Source: Sphaeroforma sirkka (taxonomy: Eukaryota; Opisthokonta; Ichthyosporea; Ichthyophonida). Taken from it: a stretch of DNA of 62,500 nt. The stretch lies in assembly GCA_001586965.3 (NCBI GenBank), contig LUCW03001414.1, forward strand, positions 22,501 through 85,000. Direction: 5' to 3'. The notes below the pieces were generated by a model, which was given only the letters and a program-made list of their open reading frames with translations, made no database searches and was not told the DNA's origin. Shown one piece after another: positions 26,801 through 39,435 of this stretch. Made by a program: the position numbers and the translations under genes. Within the stretch, counting starts at the first letter, position 1. Every line of letters begins with the position of its first letter.

Positions 26801-28995
26801 CTTGAAACAACTTCCGCCGTTCTAAATACCTGCGTTACTTCACGCACTATTTACGTGGTAGGAAAATACTGATCCATTTGGACAGTTCAAGTGGCTCGAT
26901 GAAACTTTGAGTTATATCCGACAAGAAGGAGCCGTGGTGTATCTGACTGGCCATATCACACCCAGCTTCGACAGCTGGAACTCAAGGTACCGCTGAAGGT
27001 TTCTTTCCGTATGATAAGAATATAGCACACCTGACGCCCCACCCATCCCATAAAGATACTACAGTTAAGTGATAAACATTTCAACCTTGCTTGGAATGTT
27101 GAACTGTTAGCGACACTCGTTCAAAACAAATTCTGGCATTTTGCTGACTGAATTTTGCACAACACTTGTGCTTCCCAATAACTAATTCAGATTGATGTGG
27201 CGGGAGAAATATTTGATACGATATCAATCGATCCTCAAAAAACACCGTGACATCATCAAAGCACATATGTACGGTCACATCCATTCGACAGGTAAAATCC
27301 GCAAATGCACTGGCTCTCATATGTAGCTACAGCTCACCATCGCTATTTCGTGAATGTCCATATATAGCAACTAACTTGACACAGCTGTAGACACGGAGCT
27401 AATACTGACCTGGCATTTTAATAAAAGCTGGTTGTTGTCTTGTTGCATTATGGAAAAGTATATACCGGTACGTTTTCCACAACTCACAATACGTATGACA
27501 GCACTGAGCGTAGCACAGTGCATCACGGGCAATAACGCTCGACTCAAATCACTAAGATATCACATGCTGATCAAATACTAGAATGGTGTGCTTATTCATT
27601 CCTAACAGAAATAAGGGCATTTCCCAGCAAAGAATTCGGAGAAGCACCGTTTCTCATTACAGGAGCAATTTCACCGGTGTATAGGAACTCGCCTACGTTT
27701 TCTATACTTGAAATGAACCCTGACGATTGCACTTTAGTAGACTGGGGGGCGTATGCTACCTTGGACGTCTGTTCAGAGGCACAGAGGCGCAAGTGAGTAC
27801 TACTTAGCGTGGTAACATAAAGATTTGTGATTTCTTCTGCCTTAGTAAATTGTTTAGTCACAATTTGGAACTTCTCCACGCTTTCTTAAATTTTTGTCAA
27901 CTGCATTGTAAAATGAAGTAGTCGTATGCGTATCGGCAATCGATGGCTGCTTCACAGGCATCCTCATGTTTATAGCATTCAGATACAAGTATTGTTGAAT
28001 CAGAGTGTGCATGGACAATCATTACAATTATTGCTGCTTGTGAAGTAGTTAAGGGTTGCCACAAATTGCTAAAAGTACGGAGATACATGTGAGCAGTTCA
28101 TGCGAACGTAGACATGAAGATCCTCACCTCGGAAACAAATCAACCTTGTTGCGCATCGCAGGCATTTTTCATGGCGAATATTTCTAGATGCGGCACCGAT
28201 GTTCTTGCTATCACTTCAAAAGTGCGCACATACTCAGGAGAGTGATCGACCACTCATTGATTTCAGAACATTATTTACAACCAACTGACAGACACACTCC
28301 AATCACGTATTCAATAGATTGGCGGCTGGAGATCCCCCGCCCGAGAGCCTGACATGGGTCCCGATATTTCAGAGTGCCAAAGAGTACTTCGGACTGACAC
28401 ACTTCACAAACAGTGAACTATATCGGTATTCCCAAACCCTCTTCAAAGGTATATACTGGTGCCATCAAGTCTGTATGTGTTGTGAGATAAACTTATGTTT
28501 TGAGAAGGTAAGGAGACTGCATTGTTCAGTAGTGAGCTGCATCTAGATAAAATTGCTGACGCGATAAAACACGCCAACTTGTAAAGTGAACTAAATTAAT
28601 TTGTGTGCTAAACAAATTTGTAAAAGTTAGAATAACGGGCAGAGAGAGTATTTGATTTGTACTTACATCTGGTGGTATCGAAACAATGCTGTGCTTGCAT
28701 TTGGTGGTATCAAAACAATGGTTCATTGTTTTTTTAAGCACGGACTTTGGGTTGACGCCACTGTCCTACAAAATAACAACTCTCCTATTTTTTTAATTGC
28801 CATGAGGTTAGTTGTAACTGACAATTTCTGCTTATGTACTTGACAGATGATGAGGCATGGAGTAGGTGGCTGTACCAATATAAACAGGGGAACCCGACGG
28901 ACTGCTTTGGAGATTGCAGGGTCATGATGGTTTGCGTGCTTTCTTCATGGCATATGAAGGACTTGGAGAACTGTTTTTGTGAAAATCAACATTGA
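23148..28995 (+). CDS. Acid-sphingomyelinase-like metallophosphoesterase (secreted), 9 exons
   Basis: A calcineurin-like phosphoesterase of the acid sphingomyelinase/SMPDL3/endopolyphosphatase group, which cleave phosphodiester or polyphosphate bonds in lysosomes, vacuoles or outside the cell. Exons: 23148-23396, 25380-25549, 25824-25953, 26152-26354, 26862-26986, 27191-27291, 27609-27792, 28318-28448, 28847-28995 (TGA at 28993). The start ATG is followed by a hydrophobic signal peptide ([11 protein letters not shown]). Metal-site motifs are in order: [27 protein letters not shown], and GHIH. A later ISPVYRNSP matches the family's conserved end of the catalytic domain, and the C-terminal DCFGDC with a following Cys resembles its cysteine-rich tail. 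About 480 residues, normal for the family. Exon 2 has 170 bases where phases require 171, and its frame changes near 25,515, so one base is missing there in this sequence. Substrate cannot be decided. Confidence 0.9.
23771..23863. repeat. (TA)n microsatellite in first intron of the phosphoesterase gene
   Basis: A long TA tract with short TG interruptions near each end, inside the roughly 2-kb first intron (23397-25379). Long TA/TG tracts of this kind recur through the window, mainly in introns and repeat DNA. Confidence 0.95.
25203..25286. repeat. Perfect 42-bp tandem duplication in intron 1
   Basis: Two identical adjacent 42-base units (25203-25244 and 25245-25286) start with ATATATCAAAAACTACTGAT and end with GCAGCTGTAG. 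They lie about 100 bases before exon 2 of the phosphoesterase gene. The lack of differences suggests a recent duplication. Confidence 0.85.
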
Positions 28996-30748
28996 TAATC
29001 TTCTAGTGTTCTGGTGTATCCATTGTCTGTTTTGGTGACACGTTGATACTAGTTTGTCCTATAGACTAACCTGATGAGCTGGGCACAATCGGTCGAACCG
29101 TTACCGTGAGCTTCTCAATTTTCGTACAATCAATATGACCTTGTACAGAGTTCCCTTTACTTACATGCAAGCCACAAGCATGCAGCATTTGTTAGAGCTT
29201 GACAATTTAAATGAAGTAAAACTGCCTGAAATTCTACTGGAGTCTTCATCAGACTATAACATTCTAAATGATGATCTGTTGGTTCTATACCGTTAAACGA
29301 GGCTGTGACTTGAATAGCGCCCCTATACGATCGTACGTTACCGGGATGAACAATCGGGAAATGACTGTCATCTACTATCCAATGAGTGAGACGAGTCATA
29401 TGTGTCTCCAGGGGCGATTTCGAATTGTGTATCTCGTGGCCCAGTTGTATCTGTAATATAACGGTAAACTGCAATAACTTGTACACAACACCATGATTTT
29501 CCCACAATGGTGGTTTGTTTTCTTACAGTCAGTGCCTTGTACGTATATGGTCCCGTTTTAGAAAGGCTTTCGGTGTGCACAAACAAAGAGCCTTCGATCG
29601 AGAGAACTGTTTTCTGCATATGGGACTTTTACCTATTCTGTTTATTTTTTTAAATAAATTGTGCTGCCGTTCTTAGACAGTACATTTTCTATCATCCTGA
29701 TGTCATCTGCGTTATGCTTGTACATTGCATTTCCAGAGACTCCAATATCGTGAGCAACCAACTAATAGCTGGAAGATGAATATAAACTGTGCCTCAACAA
29801 TCTATATCACAGCAAATTATGGAGTGAGATCTTAAGTGACTGGCTATTATTCTAGCGTCGACTACCGGATTCCAATTGATATTGAATTGTAAGAGTTTTG
29901 AACCAACGTTGTGTATATAAGTATCGTGGATATGCCTTTCAACCAATAGCGAGTGTTACAGAATTATTCGACTCGTTAAAGCTGAGCAGACTATAAATTT
30001 GTGAATATTCCAAAAAAAAAATAACTCAAATTCTTAAGTAGTAAAGCGCACATACTGATGCCCACGGTTCATCCGACATATTCTTCCAGTATTCTGTCTT
30101 CACGTATTTGGTCGAAGAGAGAATTTTGAAAAAATCGTATGCCCAATGGAAGGTGTATTGCTATAATACCGATCTCGGAGATTTTCACATTGTATCTGAA
30201 TATATATATATCAAAATCTATTCAAAGAAGCCTGTGATTTACACTTGAAAGATGAAAGGCATATAAATAATACATGGCAATAAACCATGCAAAGCCCTCT
30301 TAAGTTGTAGTCTGATATAACACAAATGTCTCCTCCTACTACCATAAACGAAATATTTACAATGCCTATTTTGATTTCATATATCAACGTTCAAAAATTT
30401 CGTATGGCATGGATAAATGCTTTCTATAGCATATCGAAAAATTCATTAATAATCAGAGGCAAAGAACGGATAAAGATTGATGCTTCAAGGTGTATGCAAA
30501 TTTGTGCATACAGTGACTATGCCAATCAAGATTCGCTATGCGGATGTGTAGTTTGATTGATTGATAAGATACGACCGAAGGAAATAATATATTTTTCAAG
30601 TTCGAATATCTCAGCTGGGTAAAAGTTTGTAATGCTGCTTGCTTTCTTTCGCTATGGCTTCATCTGAAACTTCTGGAATTAACTTCCAAGGTGGTTTTGC
30701 CTACGCGTCCTAGACTGCGGTGTTTGTGTTCTTCACTAGACACAAATA
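28996..30748. other. Intergenic stretch with weak coding signals only
   Basis: Between the phosphoesterase stop and the first retroelement remnants. An AATAAA lies near 29653. The only coding-like signal is a possible two-exon reading frame on the - strand (29157-29619, listed separately). A + strand frame at 30326-30556 ends in YSDYANQDS, faintly like a Copia RNase H motif, but too short to call. Confidence 0.4.
29157..29619 (-). CDS. Possible small two-exon gene, function unknown
   Basis: On the - strand an ATG at 29617-29619 opens a 93-base exon (to 29527) that ends at ACT|GTAAGA; a 58-base gap closes with TTGCAG, and the next exon (29468-29157) continues in the same phase to a stop, for about 134 residues in all. 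No domain, signal peptide or membrane segment is recognised. The intron would be much shorter than those of neighbouring genes, and a second frame is also partly open across the same stretch, so chance is a real alternative. Confidence 0.2.
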
Positions 30749-30973
30749 CTACTTGAGTGTTCCTTTCACACGCGGGGTCCCGGTTTCATTCACCGGTTCT
30801 ACCACTGTAGTTATGCTGACTCTAATATCAGGAATATTGGATTCGGGCCCAAAACTCAGTATTTGGTAATCGTGTGGTTTTGTAGTCTGGATTGACTTTT
30901 TGACAATCTGACACCTAGAAGCTACAGCCTCCCAGCTTTGAACATACGAGCTTAATAGTGGAGGAAAGTGAGA
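30749..30973 (-). other. Unassigned open frame of about 75 codons
   Basis: An uninterrupted - strand frame without an ATG. Its composition is protein-like (for example QILSFGPESNIPD and RVSITTVVEPVNE), more so than random AT-rich DNA here. It lies downstream, in its own reading direction, of the Gypsy integrase remnant at 31.3-31.8 kb, so it may be another piece of the same fossil, or an exon of an unplaced host gene. Confidence 0.25.
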
Positions 30974-31329
30974 TCATATAGCACTTTGATTGTATGAGGA
31001 TAATATTTTATACAAGACCTGCCCCTTAGGGTATTAACAACAGTATCTATTCTTACTCTACTATCTACCTTATTTTAATACCTAGCTATCTATAATTTTT
31101 GACCATGTTCATCAGAGTCAGTCTTGACCTGTTGTGTTCGAATTCGTATCAACTTGGCTCGAGAAAACGCTTCTCGACAGGGATTCTTTAACCGAGAATA
31201 AGGTCCTTTTCCCTCTGGTGTGTGGGCAGAGTGTGCTGCAAGGCAAGGGATGTATTTTATTTCTCGATTTAGTGAAATTGGGATAAGTTCTCGCCTCGCG
31301 TGCTTCCTGTTGTTTGCTGATTGTCTATC

Positions 31330-31840
31330 AGTGCTCGTTGATGCTTGCTTCTTCAGCGTAGTCTGCCTTCATTTGCGTCAGATGCGTTGTCGGTAAAATA
31401 AAATCAGCGTCTGCTATGTCTGTCTCATGTGTCCAGGTGCGCTTTTCATCTGTCCATTGCAATGGTACTCCTGGATTCCATCGCCTCGGTTTTAATATCG
31501 ATGAGAATCGTGTCTCTTCAGTTCTTTAATTCTTCAAAGGCAATAGCCTTTTGAAAAGTCCGACTAATTAATCATCGACCGAGTTAAGATATGCTGGGGC
31601 TTTAGTCCCATCAATGTTACAGACAAAATATTCGTTGCCGTCCTTGCTTCCAATTTGGTATGGCGCACTATATGGTGCGGTCATTTTATTCATTTCACCT
31701 CGATAACGTGCCATCACAATGTCTCCATCAAGTGTACGTACCTTTTTTTAAATATTTGCGGTCGTATGATTGGTGTCTAGTTGTGGTTTGTTTAACTCTT
31801 CTACAGCTTCTGGTTGCTTTCCCCATGGCACTGTTGTTAG
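31330..31840 (-). mobile_element. Ty3/Gypsy integrase C-terminal remnant (fossil)
   Basis: On the - strand the translation contains GDIVMARYRGEMNK followed about 25 residues on by CNIDGTKAPAYLN, the pattern of the Gypsy integrase C-terminal (GPY/F-like) region; the window's other Gypsy element has GDYVNIIN and NNIDGTSATN in the same place. A further tail reads LQWTDEKRTWTHET, loosely like a chromodomain edge. Only this end of the element is visible and it is degraded. It abuts the start of the Copia element at 31.9 kb, which may have inserted beside or into it. Confidence 0.5.
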
Positions 31841-31876
31841 AGACTTATCAGTTCACTCTGATCTTGCGCTATCAAT

Positions 31877-34800
31877 ATGCCTACTGTGAACTCGAAGGAT
31901 ATTAAGACCACCACTATTCTCGAATCGAAGGTCGACTGGCTTCCTTGGAAAACCCAGACAATTCTATCCGTGAATTGTGAAGGAATCCCAACAATATTGA
32001 CCGATCTGACCCCGTCTAGAGGCAACCGATGGACACCCAAGGAAATCGCTGAGACATATCGGATTATCAACCGCACCTTATCTCCACTGCTGCAAACGGA
32101 GATCAGCCAATTCATTGATAAGCCGTGGGAAGCTTTTGCCGCACTGAAACACAAGTTTGAAGCCCTGACCGAAGATGATATCCAGACATTAGAAGGAAAA
32201 CTGAACCGCATCACGCAAGAATGGAACGAATCTTACGCCAGTCTTATCAGTCGTCTCAACACGGCATATGTGAAATTCAAAAACACCGGAGGTACGAAGT
32301 CTAACAACAGCCTATGCAATATTCTACGACAGGCTGTAAACGACGATAATCAGACTGTTAAGATTACGTTGAAGACACCCGATATGATGGCCATGTCATA
32401 TGATGAGCTCACCACGTATCTCATCGCATTGGATCCAGATGAAATTGACCCATCAATCATTGTGCACGGTGCGCATGCAGCTATATCGACAGGAAATTGT
32501 GCGTTCTGCAACAATCGTGGGCATTCCATCGGGCAATGCCGTAAGCTACAAGCGCTAATCAAATCATGCGTTGTTGGTAACCTCCACAATCAGGGTTGTG
32601 ACCACGACGGTCGTAAACGTTACGATCGACGGATTGACAAATCTGGTCCTCGTCATGACATGAGAGACTACAGATTTAAGTCCAAGAACAATGACAAGCA
32701 TCGCCGATCTGATTCGAATCGTGGCTACTCGTGTGGAACAATACAACAGAAACAACAGCTACCAACACCGCTACGATAATCACGATGATCAGGACCGACA
32801 GGACTACCTAGTAGATAAGCACAATCGACGCGACTATGACGATGGTAGATATTCACGAGATAACCAACGTTCACAAAACATTGACAGAACATATCGCAAA
32901 GCAATCGACGCCAAGCTTATGAAGGCAGACAGGACAAAGCAATGTGAGCACAAATATCTGATGACCAGCTACCTGCAAACCGACAGGTTGCATTCTCCAC
33001 AATCAACCCTACAATCGACAACAAGGAGGTGAATGATCAGTCAGATAGAGATTCCAGAGATGGATACTGACTAGCTTGCGATAGTTGCGCCACCATACAC
33101 GTATTTCCCTACAAGTGTCATAAACATCATCTCGTCAGCAACATGCTCATTAATGACCGGTATGCGCTCGAAGTAGCTGATGGTACATTCATTTATCGAA
33201 GTATGTGGCTCATCTAGGAAACTTGGGGCACGTACTCATTGATACGACATTTAAAACTGCACTACTGAGTATCAGCCTACTCTCAGCGCGACACTACTCA
33301 CTTGAGTTCACCAACAACATGATGTACATATTACTACCAAGCTTTAGAACCATAACAGTACATGAAAAGCACAGAATATACTGTGTGCACATCGACGACA
33401 TAGCTATGACTACAGAGGAACTATCGCTGGAGAAAGCCAACCAGATTTCATGGCACAACAGGCTAATGCACCCCAGCTACGTCCCAAAAGATTTATTTTA
33501 CAAAAGGCAACCAGAGGAACGATGCGAAGCATACATTATTGCTAAGAAGAAGAACAAGAATACGAACAAGGAACGACAGCACAAACCTGCGACAGAGGCT
33601 CTCGAGATAGTCTTCGTTGACATAATAGGACCGTTCGTAACGTCAATAGGATCCAACACCCACTCTGTATCAATCATAGACGATTTTTCTAGCATGGACA
33701 AGAGTCTCCGATCCGCGATCTGAATGTGACAACAATTTTGGATGCTATGTTACACGCCTTCGATGAATGATACATCTTAAGTCATCGACGAATTCAGTGC
33801 ATACAAATGGATCGAGGCTCACAGTTTACAGCAAGCGTAACGAGGCGTATGCTTGCGTATTTGGGATACTGCTCGAGGTACGCACCTACGGCCACGCCAC
33901 AATACCATGGCAAGGTAGAGAGACTCCATGGTACACTGGTCCTTAGAATGCTTGCACAACTGAAGTATGCACGTCTACCGACTACTATGTGGGCTGAATC
34001 ACTGATTCAAACTACCAACATATACAATGCTATACCCACCAAAGAGAAGAGCTCATCCCCATACGAGAAGTTTACAGGATACGCATTTCCGATAGATATG
34101 TTCAAAACATTCGGGTGTCACATCGCATACAAGAACCGTGATCCAGACGGTAAACTCGACGACAAAGCACTGGATGGCATTCTTCTTGCGTAACCCTTGG
34201 ACACAACACCGGACTCGCATCATATATACTCACCACTGACCAAGCGTATAATACAAAGCCGAAACGTCTATATATTCGAAGATGAATTCTTTGTCTGGGA
34301 AGACAACAAATGTACAACCGCTATCGCACCACCTGACACTACGAACAGTACTACATTCCTCCAAATCGAGAATGGCGATTTCCAAACAGACGCAAGGGCA
34401 AGATCGACAACGGAAGATATGCTTAGCCAACAAGCCCAGCCAACTGTGACGCACAAGTCGAGCAACTCAGAACAACTACAAATAACTTCATCGTCAACAC
34501 AACAACCTGCTGAGAGCGAAGTGCATACCGTCGAGTCGGAGGCTTCTGCAGCGACTACCAAAACACAACATTGCTAGAAGAACGACAGAAGGTCGCCAAG
34601 TCTCTCTGCGGGACCTTGCGATAGATGATAATAATGTCGACTGGTATCACAATAGCCGCCGTAAGAGACGAACTCCTAGCACTATGCACACTGTCAATTC
34701 AGCAACTGCAGCAATGGAACCGAAAACATACAAAGGTATATATGAGATCCCAAACGCAGCCGATTGGGAGGAATCAGCACGTTCGGAGATGGAGAGCTTG

Positions 34801-36111
34801 GTGATACAGCGCAAGGCATTCACTCTGGTTGACAACAAACCGCGAGAGAAATCATTATTCCCCCTTCGATGGGTCTTCACGGCAAAAACGGATGAATCAG
34901 GACAAGTCACACGACTCAAATCACGTCTGAATGTAGCAGCATTCAATGCAAAAGAGGGAGTCGATTACGATGAAAGCTATGCCCCAGTAGCCAAGGAAAC
35001 ACTCAGGATCTATCTAGTTCTAATACACCCTCGGCCTACCTCACTTAAGATCTGGATACCCCCAGCTACATGCGAGTGCCGCAAGGATACGATCTCATCG
35101 AACATCTATTGGACCCGTCTCAGAGAAAACTATGCGAAAGGCACAAGCAAGGAGATACAAAGGTTGGATGTCGAGTTGACCGTTGCGTATACGGTCTACC
35201 GCCTAGCGGACACTACTGGTTTAAAGCTATCCATCGGTTTGCTATACAACACAGTTATAAACAAGCACAATCGGATGGAGCACTGTTCATCAAACAACAC
35301 ATAGTGGACCTTGTTTCATTATTGTACACTTAGATGACAAAATTGCAGCATGTCAGAGTAAGACCGACGGACAGAAACTAGCTGACGCAATAAAGGGCGA
35401 ATGGAACGCTGTTGATATGGGTCTACCGTTGTGGTTTCTTAAGTGCCAAGTGGAAATACATCCTACAAACATGCATATCTCCCGAAAAAGGCGGCAAGCT
35501 CAGACGTCCCAACAATCACACAATACAACAAGCTAGTGGGTCAGCTACGATACCTTGTAGATCAAACACGAGTGGATATATGCTTTGCAGTTTTAATCCT
35601 AAGTCGCTATCTGACAGCACCTCAGTACCGCCACTTCAGAGGTGCCAAGCGCTGTTTGAAGTATCTCGCTGGTACTCAGAACTTCGGACTCGAATACACG
35701 AACAAAGAACCATGTATTCCCTATCTGAGTGCAGACAGTAGCTTCGCTAACGATGACCCAACACGACGATCTACCACCGGACAAGTGGGCATTATAGCAG
35801 GTGCACCATTCATGCGGGGAACAAACTTACAACGACTAGTAACAACGGCTACAGCAGAGATAGAATACGTCGTACAATCTGATACAGCCAAAGACGCAGT
35901 ATGGGCTAAGATTGTCTTCACAGAATTCGGCATTCCGCTCGTAGAACCCACCACCATAGAACCGGACAACAGGTCAGCAATACTGATGGGAAACGGTATC
36001 ACGATATCCTGCCGTACAAAACATTTCAATCTACGATATCATCACATCAGAGAACTCACATCGAACAACACCATCAAGCTAAAATACATACCATCAAAAG
36101 CTACTCAGTGA
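31877..36111 (+). mobile_element. Ty1/Copia retrotransposon, broken
   Basis: Parts in Copia order: Gag (about 31.9-32.8 kb) with a zinc knuckle CAFCNNRGHSIGQC; a protease region (about 33.1 kb) with DSCAT; integrase (about 33.3-34.2 kb) with an HNRLMHPS zinc-binding start and MDRGSQFTA of the catalytic core; reverse transcriptase (about 34.7-35.4 kb) with PLRWVFTAKTDESG; and RNase H (about 35.5-36.1 kb) with YLSADSSFAND and TKHFNLRYHHIRE. Integrase before reverse transcriptase identifies Ty1/Copia. Several breaks are present, so it is a fossil. I could not match a pair of LTRs around it, so the outer ends are uncertain. It is more decayed than the second Copia element at 38,962-44,882. Confidence 0.85.
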
Positions 36112-37375
36112 TTCCTTCACGAAGCCACTCAGCTGAGAGAAGTTTACCGACATACGCGACAGACTAATGATTCGGGTGCCAGTATCAACTTAGTTCAATT
36201 TATAATAAAGGTAGGTATTTTAAGGTAAGCTGGTATTAAATGCTTTGTGCTTCTATCTCTGACTGAGAATATACAGATATATCGTACCTTGTAAAAAGAG
36301 TGTGTACAAACTGTTTGTATTATATGTGAAAATGAAATTATAAGTAAAGTACACGCAATATATAACTGTATATTTGTTCACATAATTGTTCCTATCGATA
36401 GACACCCAAGTATTTATTTGTGCGACTGTGTTTCGACATAAAATAGTCTGAAGTTAAGTTGAATCCCGTAGACAATTTCTATTCATCGATACACATAATA
36501 TCAGTAACTTACTGGTTCTTTTCAACTTTTATGCGTAATATCGTAAAAGTTGCATACCTGTGACAATTTGTATAGAAATTCACTCGCAGGACACAAACAA
36601 AATTGTGAATTTCGCAGCCCACAGGCCCTACAGGGACCACACCCTCACACTGTTTCCACCCCCCCCCCCCTTTCAAAGCGCCCCCTCTATGTATTGTGAG
36701 TACTAACACAAAATTAAAAATTAAATAAAAAAATACCACTGGGAGCCTGAATTTTTGTCCTCAATGGGTAGAACTTATCACTACACGAATTTCGTTGGTC
36801 AATTCAATAAAAAAATTAGCTTTTCTTTAAAAGCAACCATACTAAGGATAGCAGCCAGACCGTAGCATAAGAGCCGCACATTCCAAGACCCAAGAGAAAA
36901 TCTTAGCCTCACAGTCTCCGAGTCTCAGCCTCTCAGGCCACATCCCAAAGTCAAACCAACATGCCTCAACGCAGAAGGGAGTTGTCCCCCAGCATCCACG
37001 CCACAGTGCACACCGATTCGGTAAGCGAAATGTATTTTTCAAGAAAATCTCGAGTATTTTTACCTGCGAAATTGTGATGCCTGTCCCCTTACAGAAGATT
37101 ATCCACGCCAGTCGTGAAGCCTGTCACTGTACAGGAGATCATCTACTCTTCAGAAAAGTCAACGTTTTCAACAATTTTCAGGAGACAGTACTCAACAGCA
37201 CCAATTCGTAAACGTCTTCGACAAATATACATTGATTTAACGCTTATCGCTCAATCAATCTACAGAGTCAACAATTTCACAATCCAGGTCTTAAGTCTTC
37301 AACCTTCAGTAGTCTTCAGTTTCTAATTTTCAGTCTTCAGACTTCAGCCCTTGTTGATTGTAAAATTGAGGGGGA
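36112..37375. other. Repeat-derived non-coding stretch with a C homopolymer
   Basis: No gene is seen. Contains a run of twelve C (about 36659-36670). A purine-rich tract GAGGGGGAG at the right end looks like a polypurine tract directly before the LTR-like segment that begins at about 37376, so this stretch may be the non-coding tail of an LTR element. Confidence 0.4.
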
Positions 37376-37890
37376 GTGAGAGACTACAGGTCTCAGGCCA
37401 GATTTTACAGCAAAAAAACCATCTTTGATTTATGGAAATCATTAGAGTCAGCTCACTCCCGAGAGCTAAGTCATTAGAGTTAGCTCACTCCCGAGAGCTA
37501 ATCAAGTTGCTCAAATTACTCTCTCGAGTTGAGTTATCACTTAACCGACTTCCGAGAGCAGATTAAGTTTCTCAACCGATTCCCGAGAGTGAATTAAGCC
37601 TGTCAACCACAACATTTTAATAATAGCTGCGGCTCTATGTGAGTCACAACCTATGAGAAAAGGCATCATGTGATCAGCGTGAAATTTAGTTGCAGAGAAG
37701 TTGAAATAGAAAAGCATCGAAGTGTTGAAGTGTTCTGCATAAGGTTTCTCATACCGACCATATGAGTTTTTACCCTGGCCAGCCCAAGCGGCTGAACACT
37801 AGCGAACTTCGGTATAAAACCAAAGGTGAGGTCAGAAATAAATATATACATTTGCACTTTATTTAAAGTCTACTACATTGTACTCTAAGA
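37376..37890 (+). repeat. LTR-like segment with internal CCCGAGAGC repeats
   Basis: Begins TGAGAGACTACAGG immediately after a polypurine tract. It contains two near-identical adjacent units built on TTAGAGTTAGCTCACTCCCG (37443-37501) and further degenerate copies with CCGAGAG to about 37600. It has a TATA-like GGTATAAAAC (near 37811) and a possible poly(A) signal AAATAAATA (near 37838), the order expected in an LTR. No second copy is present, so it is a single LTR or a coincidence. Confidence 0.4.
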
Positions 37891-38956
37891 AGGAATGACT
37901 GACCTTCTCAGTTTAGGTATAACTCTCACTGGTCTTCTTAATGGGCTAGACCCAAATAAAAAACAGTCACATGATGACATGTTAAAGATACCCAACCCTC
38001 CGAAAGGTGAAGCAAAGAATATGATTCCGCACTTTACCGATATAATTATGGACTTAATTATACAAAACAGAAAGATTGCAATAACTGACTGGTGTATGTT
38101 TGAGTTCTCTAACGGGTACGTTAAGCTTGACTTAACAAACGTCGACTTTTCTAAGCTAAAGTGTCCTTCACATAACTACGTAAGTTGGAGACACAAAGAC
38201 GTTGTCAAAACCCAAATTAAAGATTGGTTAAAACAGGGTATAATTGAAATCAATTATGATGCAACCCCAATTAACTTATCTCTCTTAGCGGTCGATCAAT
38301 ATAAGTCTGATGGAACGTTTAGTAATACAAGAGTAGTACTAGACCTGTCGCCAACCAACAAACTAATTCCGCGACATAGTTTTCCCTTACCAAAGATAAG
38401 CGAGATACTACACAAAATGGAAGGTGCGACTATCATTTCCAAGGTAGACTTACAAGCTGCATTGCATCAATTACAATAATATGAGCCGCATATGAAATGC
38501 TTTTCCTCTACTTGGCAAGGTAAGAAGTACTAGTTTAAAGGTGAACCTGAAGGCTTACACATGCTATCTTCTTTCTTCCAACAAGTTATGATGGAACTAT
38601 TTGCGGACCTGTCGGATATCATATCAGTATATTTAGATGATATAGTTATCTTTACAAAGACAGCACATGAACATGCTAAATTCGTCAAGGAAGTTTTAAA
38701 GCGACTAAAACATGCCAAACTTAAGATTAACGAGGACAAGTGTTCTTTTGCTAAAGATACTATACACTTACTTGGTTACAAGGTATCTGCAGCAATAGTA
38801 GAAATTGATCCTGGCGAGAAACAATTTCTGTTGAATTTATCAACACCGATTACTGGAAGAGATGTGAACTCTGTGTGTGGGTTTGTTAACTTCTTCTCGG
38901 ATTCGGTACCTCATCTTTCTCATTACTTAAAGCCTTTCAGTCACCTACGGCTGCAC

Positions 38957-38961
38957 AAAGG
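38957..38961. repeat. Target-site duplication AAAGG, left copy
   Basis: AAAGG directly before the left LTR of the inserted Copia element; the same five bases follow its right LTR at 44883-44887. Five-base target duplications are normal for LTR retrotransposons, so this marks a true insertion into the Gypsy element rather than a rearrangement. Confidence 0.85.
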
Positions 38962-39435
38962 TATTGATCGCAGTAAACCAGTATTGTTTACCAAGCATAA
39001 AACTACGGCCAAACAGCGGAGACTCAACAAGGTTTATTCCGGCATCAACCAAGGAGAGAATCTAAACTCAGAGAGGGACACAGAAATATTTTAGATGGAA
39101 TTATCTCGGAACCGAAATGACGGGAGTATGGAATCATCAATATAGAATATCTCTGATGGGCATAAAGGCATCTCTAACTATCGGAGAAGTACAATCTAAG
39201 AGCATAAGGCCAAAGATTACAATGGAAGCCACAATCGTTGAAGACGTGGTGACGCTGTCTTTGAATTGAATCGTAGAACAAGTGAGAACCTTTTTCACCT
39301 TAAGAGATGTTTTTTAATGGCTCAAGAATTACGAGTCCAATGCATATAAAAGCAGGGACTCGAATCAAATAAATCACAACTATTCACTTAAAACTTAAAA
39401 CACTTTAAGATACTTTAAAATATCTGAGAACAATA
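38962..39435 (+). repeat. Left LTR of the inserted Copia element
   Basis: 474 bp, starting TATTGATCGC and ending GAACAATA, so its ends form the inverted pair TATTG/CAATA rather than the usual bare TG/CA. Has a TATA-like GCATATAAAAGCAGG near 39340. The first ATG of gag follows at about 39469. Confidence 0.9.
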
